Below, piece by piece: positions 1-5,547 of a DNA stretch of 6,448 nucleotides. The translations under genes and the position numbers were made by a program. Where the stretch lies: assembly GCA_009702955.1 (NCBI GenBank), contig WLHA01000073.1, positions 1-6,448 on the forward strand, in the 5' to 3' direction. This stretch comes from Actinomycetota bacterium. GTDB taxonomy: Bacteria > Actinomycetota > Acidimicrobiia > IMCC26256. Within the stretch, counting starts at the first letter, position 1, and every line of letters begins with the position of its first letter. The notes beneath the pieces are model-generated. The model worked only from the letters and a program-made list of their open reading frames with translations, searched no databases and was not told where the DNA came from.

Positions 1-1180
1 ATTTACCCTTACCTTCCTTCGCCGCCGAGAACGGGCTCTCCGGTGGTATGTCGCCAACTAGATCCCCAGGCTTGTGACTAGTTCGACCCGTTGCGCGGCG
101 AGCCGCCGTAAGGAGCGACATTGGCAACGCGCGCTTTACGAAATTCATCGCACGTCGCGAAACGCTGTCAGCGAAGTGGCGGGCCACGAAATCAATCCAC
201 TGCATATTCTCGTCCGGAACAACGACCGGCATACCCATTGCACGCCACTCCTCGCCCCCAGGCATGCGCAGCGCGGCTTTCTTGAAGTGGAGGCGGTGAA
301 GTAACTCCGGAAGCAGCACCGAGGTCTGTATGTCCGAGCAGTTTGGCTTCATGCCATGTAGGGAAAAAACGCAGACGTCGCACTCCCCCGCATTAGCAAT
401 AGCTCTCCCTACCGCCTGATCTAAGGCAACGTGAATGCGCAGCATCTGCTCGCCAGCCAACTCAGCGGTTGGGGTCGCGAATGCTGGGTGGGAAGGGTCT
501 GCTCCGTGCCACATGACGTGCCCGCCCGAGTGAGCCTCGGACCAAACGCTCAAGGCAAAATCCCATTCCGGAGTTTGGTCGAGCAGATACTCAAATACCT
601 CAGAGCGCAGGGCGGCGCCCTCCACAAGAGCATCGGTCACATTTCTTAAGTAGGCAGGCGAGTACCAAAGCGGATCGCATTCGCGATCAAACGCTGGGTG
701 GGGGCCAAAACGTGAGTCGACTTCGCGCAGCAAGCCCTCGGGGAGGCTGGTGCGATCGAACCCTGGGGCATGGGCGCCCCAGCCGACTACCTGAGGGCCG
801 TAAACACCTTCGTCTGTGATTACTCCCCGGTCCGGTATATCAATGGTCACGCTAGAGAATGATGGACCTAGCGCCCACCATGGTTTCAGGTTCCGTTCAG
901 CCTTGAGACGGCCGTCATAATCGCCGGGCTCGAAGTTTGCCACTCCCCAGAACCCGGACTCTTCTGCAGGGCGACCCGTTGCGAACTCGGTCCACAAGAA
1001 CTCGGTTCTAAGCTCGCGCGAGTTATCAAGGCGCACAAATGCTGACCTATCTCGGAGCGCTGCGATATTCGGTAGAAGCCCAGCGTCAACTAGCGGCCCC
1101 ATAACACGCCACTCGGCAGAGTCAAGTGCGATCGCTAGTACTTTTCTCACGTGACTACCCGCCCGCTTGATCTGGCCCAT
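1..1180 (-). CDS. Alkaline phosphatase superfamily protein, predicted type I phosphodiesterase/nucleotide pyrophosphatase-like hydrolase (3' end beyond window)
   Basis: The minus strand is open from an ATG at 1180 to the left edge: 393 codons with no stop, so the C-terminus is missing. An in-frame TGA lies four codons upstream of the ATG. A GTG at 1150 is an alternative start just before the first conserved strand; neither start has a convincing Shine-Dalgarno. The fold is suggested by ordered metal-site motifs: VLAIALDSAEW (D20, first metal ligand), LPNIAALRDRS (35-46), TEFLWTEFATG (59-69, T59 at the expected nucleophile position ten residues before the glycine), SEAHSGGH (214-221, where many relatives have DxxxH) and SLHGM (273-277, where the classic form is SDHGM). 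These variants resemble an actinobacterial subgroup as I recall it. Such enzymes hydrolyse phosphodiester, pyrophosphate or sulfate esters using two metal ions. The substrate cannot be told from sequence. No signal peptide is evident, suggesting a cytoplasmic protein. It is transcribed divergently from galE. The family is fairly sure, the reaction less so. Confidence 0.85.
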   Translation of the reverse strand, partial: MGQIKRAGSHVRKVLAIALDSAEWRVMGPLVDAGLLPNIAALRDRSAFVRLDNSRELRTEFLWTEFATGRPAEESGFWGVANFEPGDYDGRLKAERNLKPWWALGPSFSSVTIDIPDRGVITDEGVYGPQVVGWGAHAPGFDRTSLPEGLLREVDSRFGPHPAFDRECDPLWYSPAYLRNVTDALVEGAALRSEVFEYLLDQTPEWDFALSVWSEAHSGGHVMWHGADPSHPAFATPTAELAGEQMLRIHVALDQAVGRAIANAGECDVCVFSLHGMKPNCSDIQTSVLLPELLHRLHFKKAALRMPGGEEWRAMGMPVVVPDENMQWIDFVARHFADSVSRRAMNFVKRALPMSLLTAARRATGRTSHKPGDLVGDIPPESPFSAAKEGKGK

Positions 1181-1341
1181 ATCGATACTTCACAACATGA
1201 GGTCCTAAGAATTTTGGTCACCTTACCTGCCTTTCTGCCTTACCGTCCTTTGTGATTGTCTCGGACGGGTAGTTTTCTAGCCATGAATAAATACCGATCT
1301 CACCAATCTCTGAAATGGCCAATAATCTCTAGGGGCAGGCC
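1181..1341. promoter_or_regulatory. Divergent intergenic region expected to hold promoters for the phosphodiesterase-like gene (-) and galE (+)
   Basis: This 161-bp gap separates two genes transcribed away from each other, so both promoters must lie in it or upstream inside a neighbour. It is visibly richer in A and T than the flanking genes. No clear -35/-10 pair can be picked by eye. On the plus strand TTGTCT (near 1257) followed about 16 bp later by TAGCCA is the best but weak match. AATCTCT occurs twice (near 1304 and at 1324-1330); the second copy is part of TAATCTCTAG (1323-1332), which recurs between the two tRNA genes. Confidence 0.35.
1331..1335 (+). promoter_or_regulatory. Shine-Dalgarno site of galE
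   Basis: AGGGG sits 6 bases before the ATG at 1342, a normal spacing. It supports that ATG as the start; the protein begins directly with the first Rossmann strand, so nothing is missing at the N-terminus. Confidence 0.6.
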
Positions 1342-2292
1342 ATGAAGGCTCTCGTCGTAGGCGGCGCCGGATATATCGGGAGCATCGTTGCCTCCGAGTT
1401 GGTTGAGGCGGGTCATGACGTGAGCGTTCTCGACGACCTTTCACGCGGAACGGCCGAGGTTGAGGGCACTACGTTCTACGAGGCGAGCCTCCTAGACCCT
1501 GAGTCGCTTGATGGTGTGCTTTCAAACGGTTTCGATGTCGTGCTCCATTTTGCAGCACTTGCTCTCGTCCCTGAGTCTGTCGCAGAGCCAGAGCTCTACT
1601 TTCGAGTCAATGTCGGTGGCACGCTCAATCTCCTAGAGGCTATGAACGCTCATGACATAAAGCGCATTGTCTTCTCCTCTACATGTGCTGTCTATGGCGA
1701 GCCGGCAAGTGTGCCGATTACTGAGAAGTTCCCCAACAACCCCACTAACTCCTATGGTGCATCGAAGTTGGCTGTTGATCACTTGCTTACTGCTTGGACC
1801 ACCGCGCGCAATTCATCTGCAGTGAGTCTGCGCTACTTCAATGTTGCTGGTGCCGCTCACGGCCTCGGTGAGCACCACGAGCCAGAGACGCACATCATCC
1901 CGATCGTGCTCGATGCAGCCGCAGGCACGCGACCACACGTACAGATTTTCGGCACCGACTACCCAACCCCGGATGGGACCGCAGTGCGCGACTACATCCA
2001 CGTCCTAGATCTTGCGACCGCTCATATCCTTGCCATCAACGCCACCTCCACCCCGGGTCGACACATCTACAACCTCGGAAATGGTGCTGGATTCAGCGTG
2101 CGCGAGGTAATCGAGACTGCCGAGCGCGTAACTGGTCGCTCTATCCCTGTTATTGAGTCAGGGCGCAGAGCCGGCGACCCAGCACAACTCATCTCTGCCA
2201 GCGACTTGATACGAAGCGAACTCGGATGGGTGCCTCGTTATCCTGAGTTAGAGCGAATGATCTCCGATGCGTGGGAGCACCGCGGCCACTAG
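1342..2292 (+). CDS. galE: UDP-glucose 4-epimerase (GalE-type, extended SDR family)
   Basis: This 316-residue protein interconverts UDP-glucose and UDP-galactose with bound NAD, in the cytoplasm, feeding galactose use (Leloir pathway) or galactosyl donors for surface glycans. Visible features in order: the NAD-binding GGAGYIGS (7-14, GxxGxxG) at the N-terminus; acidic D31-D32 at the end of strand 2, typical of NAD rather than NADP use; HFAALALVPESV (69-80); FSSTCAVYG (111-119), where T114 takes the position of the catalytic Ser124 of E. coli GalE; YGASK (138-142) with the catalytic Tyr138 and Lys142; YFNVAGA (165-171); HEPETHIIP (179-187); the family signature DGTAVRDYIHVLDLA (211-225); and GRRAGDP (274-280) near the nucleotide-sugar site. 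The length is close to the 320-340 residues usual for the family. A closely related NDP-sugar epimerase specificity, such as UDP-GlcNAc, cannot be excluded. The gene stands alone on its strand. Confidence 0.93.
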   Translation: MKALVVGGAGYIGSIVASELVEAGHDVSVLDDLSRGTAEVEGTTFYEASLLDPESLDGVLSNGFDVVLHFAALALVPESVAEPELYFRVNVGGTLNLLEAMNAHDIKRIVFSSTCAVYGEPASVPITEKFPNNPTNSYGASKLAVDHLLTAWTTARNSSAVSLRYFNVAGAAHGLGEHHEPETHIIPIVLDAAAGTRPHVQIFGTDYPTPDGTAVRDYIHVLDLATAHILAINATSTPGRHIYNLGNGAGFSVREVIETAERVTGRSIPVIESGRRAGDPAQLISASDLIRSELGWVPRYPELERMISDAWEHRGH

Positions 2293-2316
2293 GCAACCCG
2301 TTACAGGCCGGGGTTG
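2293..2316. terminator. Weak inverted repeat at the convergent gene ends, possible bidirectional terminator
   Basis: Only 8 bp separate the galE stop codon (2290-2292) from the oxidoreductase stop codon (2301-2303). CAACCC (2294-2299) can pair with GGGTTG (2311-2316) across an 11-base loop that contains the second stop codon. There is no T-tract on either strand, so a role in termination is only a suggestion from position. Confidence 0.2.
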
Positions 2317-3380
2317 TTGCTCCTACCCGCAAAGCGATCGTTGTCGCGTACCTTTGAGTACTCAGTGAGCACTGGAGCAAGTTGCTTCGGCGTTGCAGCG
2401 TGGAGAATTACTCCGTCAGCACCTTGAGCGAATTGATCCTGAACACGTGCAGCGCAGGTTGCCGCATCGCCCTGAGCGCTAGCCGCTAACCACTCGTCTG
2501 GAATGAGGGATGCGATGTGCTCGAGTTGATCACGAGTTGCTTTTGCATCGATCGCTCCACCAATGCTCGCCACAGTCTCATCTGCTTTGAACCGCGTGAG
2601 CACTGCTGGGTCCCAACCGTTTACATTCACTAGCAAATCTCCATATGCCTGCATGTAGGTAGCCATACGACCAACTAACGCGCGCAGTCGACGCTCCTCG
2701 GGCAGATCACATGCAACTGCAAGTACGGACCAAATCTTTACCGACTCTGGGTCTCTACCGGCCTGCTCTGCCGACGAACGGATCTCGTTCACGCAACGGC
2801 CAAGTGCCTCGTCGGAGAAGAAAGTATGGAGGATCACTCCATCCATAACACGCCCGCCAAATTGCATTGCCTTTGGCCCGAGTGCTGCCATCAAGATCGG
2901 GATGTCTTCATTAAATGTTGGGTCGAGCCCGAGGTATGGATACGCACCGGCCGGGCCGTCGTGGCCAAAGATGGTCTCGCCATGCCAGAGGCGACGCATC
3001 AATCCCACGAAGTCCTCCATCTGATCGAAGGTGACGCGCTTTGCGCCGATCGCGTCGAATAGGAAATCAAAGCCGCGGCCGATGCCCAGAGCAAAGCGCC
3101 CACCGGAGAGTCGATGAACGGTGGCACCCCAGGTTGCTGTCACTAGCGGATGACGCGTGTTGTGGTTAGTCACACCGGTGGCGATTCCTAATTGTGAGGT
3201 AACCGCTGCCGCTGCTCCGGTGAGGGCGGCTGCCTCCTTGACGTTGAAGCGCTCAGATATGAATACAGATCCAAGCCCTAGGGTCTCAGCGTCTCGACAC
3301 TCGTCGAGCAGGTCGCCCGGGTTCTCTGTGTGGCCGGCAAGGCCATAGAAGCCGAGCTCGGGGAAGGAATTGTTCGTCAT
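2301..3380 (-). CDS. LLM-class (luciferase-like) F420-dependent oxidoreductase, TIGR03857/MSMEG_2249-like
   Basis: A 359-residue TIM-barrel protein of the bacterial luciferase-like family, predicted to use the deazaflavin F420 in hydride transfer in the cytoplasm; the substrate is unknown. Visible features: PELGFYGLAGHTENPGDLLD at the N-terminus (7-26), GLGSVFISERFNVKEAAALT (35-54), GIATGVTNHNTRHPLVTATW (65-84), the family-typical SGGRFALGIGRG (92-103), and PILMAALGPKAMQFGGRVMD (161-180) followed by GVILH. Residues 35-84 are very like the actinobacterial group recalled as TIGR03857. The ATG at 3380 is preferred because AGAGG lies 5 bases upstream. A GTG 11 codons further upstream (3413) has no ribosome-binding site and would add a tail that does not look like the family. 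The gene converges on galE and has no partner on its own strand. F420 use is inferred from family membership; FMN-using relatives exist. Confidence 0.9.
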   Translation of the reverse strand: MTNNSFPELGFYGLAGHTENPGDLLDECRDAETLGLGSVFISERFNVKEAAALTGAAAAVTSQLGIATGVTNHNTRHPLVTATWGATVHRLSGGRFALGIGRGFDFLFDAIGAKRVTFDQMEDFVGLMRRLWHGETIFGHDGPAGAYPYLGLDPTFNEDIPILMAALGPKAMQFGGRVMDGVILHTFFSDEALGRCVNEIRSSAEQAGRDPESVKIWSVLAVACDLPEERRLRALVGRMATYMQAYGDLLVNVNGWDPAVLTRFKADETVASIGGAIDAKATRDQLEHIASLIPDEWLAASAQGDAATCAARVQDQFAQGADGVILHAATPKQLAPVLTEYSKVRDNDRFAGRSNNPGL

Positions 3381-3384
3381 ATGC

Positions 3385-3390
3385 ACCTCT
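3385..3390 (-). promoter_or_regulatory. Shine-Dalgarno site of the F420-dependent oxidoreductase
   Basis: On the minus strand AGAGGT precedes the ATG at 3380, with AGAGG ending 5 bases before it. It decides the start in favour of this ATG over the GTG at 3413. Confidence 0.6.
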
Positions 3391-3455
3391 GAATCGAATG
3401 TTGTCAGGGTCACGGTAACGGAGTGGGGGGTCAGACTCCACTAGCGTCTCGTAAC

Positions 3456-3529
3456 CGGGAGGTGGCGCAGCCAGGTAGCGCACCACGTTTGGGACGTGGG
3501 GGTCGCGGGTTCGAATCCCGTCCTCCCGA
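3456..3529 (+). tRNA. tRNA-Pro (anticodon UGG)
   Basis: The 74-base sequence folds into a full cloverleaf. The acceptor stem CGGGAGG (3456-3462) pairs with CCTCCCG (3522-3528), with discriminator A at 3529. The D arm is GCGC/GCGC. The anticodon stem CCACG/CGTGG encloses the loop TTTGGGA (3488-3494), giving anticodon TGG at 3490-3492, which reads CCA and by wobble other proline codons. The T arm is GCGGG TTCGAAT CCCGT with one G-T pair. CCA is not encoded; the bases after 3529 are CGC, so the end must be added by the CCA-adding enzyme. A C at position 1 is typical of bacterial tRNA-Pro. Confidence 0.96.
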
Positions 3530-3540
3530 CGCTTAGCGTC
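3528..3540 (+). terminator. Small hairpin at the 3' end of tRNA-Pro
   Basis: GACGC TTA GCGTC is a perfect 5-bp inverted repeat with a 3-base loop. It begins with the last two bases of the tRNA. TGAAAT follows, not a T-tract, so it is at best a weak terminator or a processing structure. Confidence 0.25.
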
Positions 3541-3560
3541 TGAAATCGCTAGATTGCGCC

Positions 3561-3596
3561 AGTTTTAGAGACAGTTTTAGAGACACTTTTAGAGAG
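3561..3596. repeat. 12-bp tandem repeat, three copies, between the tRNA genes
   Basis: Two identical copies of AGTTTTAGAGAC (3561-3572 and 3573-3584) are followed by ACTTTTAGAGAG (3585-3596), which differs at two positions. There is no spacer between copies. The array is in the tRNA-Pro to tRNA-Gly gap and has no coding role. The TAGAGA core also appears in the 13-bp repeats at 5468-5506. Confidence 0.85.
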
Positions 3597-3643
3597 AATT
3601 CAAGTAGCAAGTTGCACGAAATGGTTATCGAAGAACGGGGTTA

Positions 3644-3671
3644 CCGGTAATCTCTAGCCGGTAATCGCTAT
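3644..3671. repeat. 14-bp tandem duplication between the tRNA genes
   Basis: CCGGTAATCTCTAG (3644-3657) is followed directly by CCGGTAATCGCTAT (3658-3671), matching at 12 of 14 positions. The TAATCTCTAG part of the first copy is also found just before galE at 1323-1332. The remaining parts of the 3541-3719 gap show nothing further that I can name. TATATATG at 3669-3676 is the most promoter-like A/T patch upstream of tRNA-Gly, but no convincing -35 element pairs with it. Confidence 0.65.
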
Positions 3672-3719
3672 ATATGAATACAGAAATACAGCACTATTGA
3701 AACGCAGTACTAAGAACAC

Positions 3720-3793
3720 GCGGATGTAGCTCAATGGTAGAGCCCCAGCCTTCCAAGCTGGCCATGCCAGTTCGATCCTGGTCATCCGCTCCA
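3720..3793 (+). tRNA. tRNA-Gly (anticodon UCC), CCA encoded
   Basis: The mature body is 3720-3790. The acceptor stem GCGGATG pairs with CATCCGC (3783-3789), with discriminator T at 3790. The D arm is GCTC/GAGC around AATGGTA. The anticodon stem CCAGC/GCTGG encloses CTTCCAA (3750-3756), so the anticodon is TCC at 3752-3754, reading GGA and GGG. The T arm is GCCAG TTCGATC CTGGT with a G-T closing pair. CCA is encoded at 3791-3793, unlike in the neighbouring tRNA-Pro. A strong hairpin follows 23 bases later. Confidence 0.96.
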
Positions 3794-3816
3794 TACATAA
3801 ATGCGGGTAGCAAGAA

Positions 3817-3845
3817 GGCCATTGATCCGCATCAATGGCCCCTTT
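3817..3845 (+). terminator. Perfect 10-bp hairpin between tRNA-Gly and the secreted-protein gene
   Basis: GGCCATTGAT (3817-3826) and ATCAATGGCC (3831-3840) are exact reverse complements around the tetraloop CCGC; CCTTT follows. The stem is strong and the place fits a terminator for the tRNA, although the T-run is only three bases. Because the stem ends 5 bases before the ATG at 3846, it could also hide or expose the start region of the next gene. The two roles cannot be separated by sequence alone. Confidence 0.6.
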
Positions 3846-5297
3846 ATGATGAGTTCCGTGATTCGAAGAGTCTGCGTGATTGCCTCATTAGTTGGGAGCG
3901 TTGCTCTAGCTGGATTCTCGCCAATAATTTCCGCGAGTGCTGCCCCGGCTGTGACACGCCCATCGGACCCTGTGGTCCTTACTGGGGCCGATGCCCCGAG
4001 TTTGATTGGGCGGACGCCAACACGCATTATCGGTCTTCGCTGGACGGGAAGTGCTTGGCAGCGCCGCCACGTTCAGGTCGACGAACGCGCTGTTGTGAAC
4101 TTTGCTCGCATCTATGGAGTTCTAAATGCCCCTACTACTTCTTTCTATGGAAGCCAGCCCGGGCTTGTAAATGAACTTGTCTATACATCTGGGTCAACGT
4201 GGACAGGCAACGATCCAGATCGGTTAATCGACGCGAACGATGAGATTGCATTCATGGCGCGCGACGGTGGACTAATCGCTACCGGCGCACCCCAACCGAG
4301 TGGAACTGCTGCCGGTTCAGGTGTTGAGGTTCGCATAATCGACCCTCTGGTGCCTGGAAGCGAGTCATACCTTTATCTCTTCCAAAAAGGAACCACCGGC
4401 ATACTTCCAGGCGGGGCTGGTCCTCGCTACGGGTCTTACAAATTTAGGCTTCTGTCCGGCTCTTACAAGTCAACGTACTCGCGCTTTGGGTCGGCTAACC
4501 CAGAGGACACACTCTTCAAGAGTTCTACTTACACCCGCCATTTCTCAGACCGGTGGCTCAACGACCAAATCAAGATCACCGCGCCCGGTGCAAGCGGTGT
4601 AGATATTCTCGATCGCCAGAAGGCTCTATTTGCTCCAAATACGTGCGGACGGAGTGAGAATACCTTCAATGCAACAGGCGTTTACGGGTCGGCAGAGGGG
4701 GCGTTTATCGTGAACAAGAACGGACCTGTGCGTTCTATCCGATCGTATGTCGGCGCTAATAGTGGCCCCAACACGCAGCGCACGCACGTCTTCTACGACA
4801 GACGCGAAGATATCGTTACCGATCTTAGAGTGCACTCAATTGGCTCGATCATGGACTTCTTCGATTACTCCCCTGCTGCGTCGGGAATGACATATCGAGA
4901 CTCCCTGAACCAAGGCGGAGTCACCGTTGACGGGGTCCCTGATTCCCTCAATACCGGTGAGGCAGCATGGGAACAGTTAGCTGGATCACAGGGAACAATC
5001 ACTCATGTGAACAACCTCGCCACAAGTTTTGCGCGCACGAATACGCACTACTACCTCGATGACTCAACTCCATCTGATACCCAATGCACCGGCGATGCTT
5101 TTGCCTACGGGTCCAGCGGCGGTTACATCACATCGGCCATACCCTGTACAGATCCAGGTACCGGTTGCAGTGCAACGTTAAGTAATAAGCGCATTATCTA
5201 TTACGACGCTCCGGGAGGAGATGCCGTTACCGCTCTGGTGTACCGATCTGGGGTCGATACACCCGTCGCTGCTACTGCGACTACATGGTCCCCATAA
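3846..5297 (+). CDS. Secreted protein of unknown function
   Basis: I do not recognise a named family. From the ATG at 3846 the product is 483 residues. It begins with a classic signal peptide: a basic n-region (SSVIRRV), a hydrophobic stretch from about residue 8 to 27, and a likely cleavage after SASA or SASAA (residues 32-33). The exported part is rich in Gly, Ser, Thr and aromatic residues, as in beta-rich extracellular proteins. It has an acidic DANDE patch (129-133) that could bind calcium, and four cysteines (267, 414, 434, 441) that could form disulfides. There is no C-terminal membrane segment, LPXTG motif or lipobox. An ATG at 3801 is also in frame, but using it would put the perfect hairpin inside the coding region and place extra residues before the signal peptide, so 3846 or the adjacent ATG at 3849 is preferred. 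No clear ribosome-binding site is seen; translation may be leaderless or structure-dependent. The stop codon lies inside the first copy of a 17-bp repeat array. Confidence 0.85.
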   Translation: MMSSVIRRVCVIASLVGSVALAGFSPIISASAAPAVTRPSDPVVLTGADAPSLIGRTPTRIIGLRWTGSAWQRRHVQVDERAVVNFARIYGVLNAPTTSFYGSQPGLVNELVYTSGSTWTGNDPDRLIDANDEIAFMARDGGLIATGAPQPSGTAAGSGVEVRIIDPLVPGSESYLYLFQKGTTGILPGGAGPRYGSYKFRLLSGSYKSTYSRFGSANPEDTLFKSSTYTRHFSDRWLNDQIKITAPGASGVDILDRQKALFAPNTCGRSENTFNATGVYGSAEGAFIVNKNGPVRSIRSYVGANSGPNTQRTHVFYDRREDIVTDLRVHSIGSIMDFFDYSPAASGMTYRDSLNQGGVTVDGVPDSLNTGEAAWEQLAGSQGTITHVNNLATSFARTNTHYYLDDSTPSDTQCTGDAFAYGSSGGYITSAIPCTDPGTGCSATLSNKRIIYYDAPGGDAVTALVYRSGVDTPVAATATTWSP

Positions 5298-5412
5298 ACA
5301 AGACGCTCCAATAAACAAGACGCTCCAATAAACAAGACGGTCCAATAAACAAGACGGTCCAATAAACAAGACGGTCCAATAAACAAGACGGTCCAATAAA
5401 CAAGACGGTCTC
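5294..5412. repeat. 17-bp tandem repeat, seven copies, starting over the stop codon
   Basis: The unit is ATAAACAAGACGGTCCA, repeated head to tail at 5294, 5311, 5328, 5345, 5362, 5379 and 5396. Copies 1-2 carry GACGCTCC, copies 3-6 are identical with GACGGTCC, and copy 7 ends in TC instead of CA. The TAA stop of the secreted-protein gene (5295-5297) is in copy 1. The codons just before it (GGTCCCC, 5287-5293) resemble the end of a repeat unit, so the array seems to have grown out of the gene's 3' end. The unit has no strong self-complementarity. A decayed eighth copy may follow (TTAACAAGA near 5414). Confidence 0.95.
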
Positions 5413-5467
5413 CTTAACAAGAGCCATCGGCAGCAAGTTGGCACCAAAATGGGCAGTAAATTCTCGA

Positions 5468-5506
5468 CCTAGAGAGACCACCTAGATAGAGCGCCTAGAG
5501 AGGCCC
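5468..5506. repeat. 13-bp tandem repeat, three copies
   Basis: CCTAGAGAGACCA (5468-5480), CCTAGATAGAGCG (5481-5493) and CCTAGAGAGGCCC (5494-5506) stand head to tail with a conserved CCTAGA(G/T)AG start and varied ends. The array is in the convergent gap between the secreted-protein gene and the monooxygenase. It is unrelated in sequence to the 17-bp array but shares TAGAGA with the 12-bp repeats at 3561-3596. Confidence 0.75.
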
Positions 5507-5531
5507 TTGGGCTCTCCGGCTCTCCGAGGGC
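5503..5531. terminator. GC-rich hairpin before the monooxygenase stop, possible bidirectional terminator
   Basis: GCCCTTGG (5503-5510) pairs with CCGAGGGC (5524-5531), eight pairs with one G-T, around a 13-base loop. The loop and right arm hold an 8-bp direct duplication of GGCTCTCC (5510-5517 and 5518-5525). It lies 17 bp beyond the monooxygenase stop codon and between converging genes, which suits a terminator, but neither side has a T-tract. Confidence 0.35.
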
Positions 5532-5547
5532 TCGGCAGATCGCTCCC

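Noticed and set aside
74..649. Short plus-strand open frames opposite the phosphodiesterase-like gene
   Set aside because: The minus strand carries one uninterrupted frame with recognisable family motifs across the region, which explains these as antisense shadows.
3561..3596. GTTTTAGAG-like repeats that recall type II CRISPR repeats
   Set aside because: The copies are 12 bp and directly adjacent with no spacers, and no cas gene is near. It is a simple tandem repeat.
3734..4174. A 146-codon plus-strand open frame beginning inside tRNA-Gly
   Set aside because: It starts within the tRNA, passes through the hairpin and overlaps the secreted-protein gene in another frame. Its composition is rich in Cys, Trp and Arg, as shadow frames often are.
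3720..5300. tRNA-Gly as the attachment site of an integrated element carrying the secreted-protein gene
   Set aside because: No second copy of the tRNA 3' end is found downstream in the window and no integrase is present.
5294..5412. 17-bp repeats as replication-origin iterons
   Set aside because: Size and number are iteron-like, but there is no replication initiator gene or DnaA box nearby, and the flanking genes are ordinary chromosomal ones.
5178..5481. Minus-strand open frames through the 17-bp array that would encode a hydrophobic 17-residue repeat (LVYWTVLFIG...)
   Set aside because: All three minus frames stay open only because the 17-bp unit lacks stop codons on that strand. The frames overlap the real plus-strand gene end, and no ribosome-binding site or conserved sequence supports translation.
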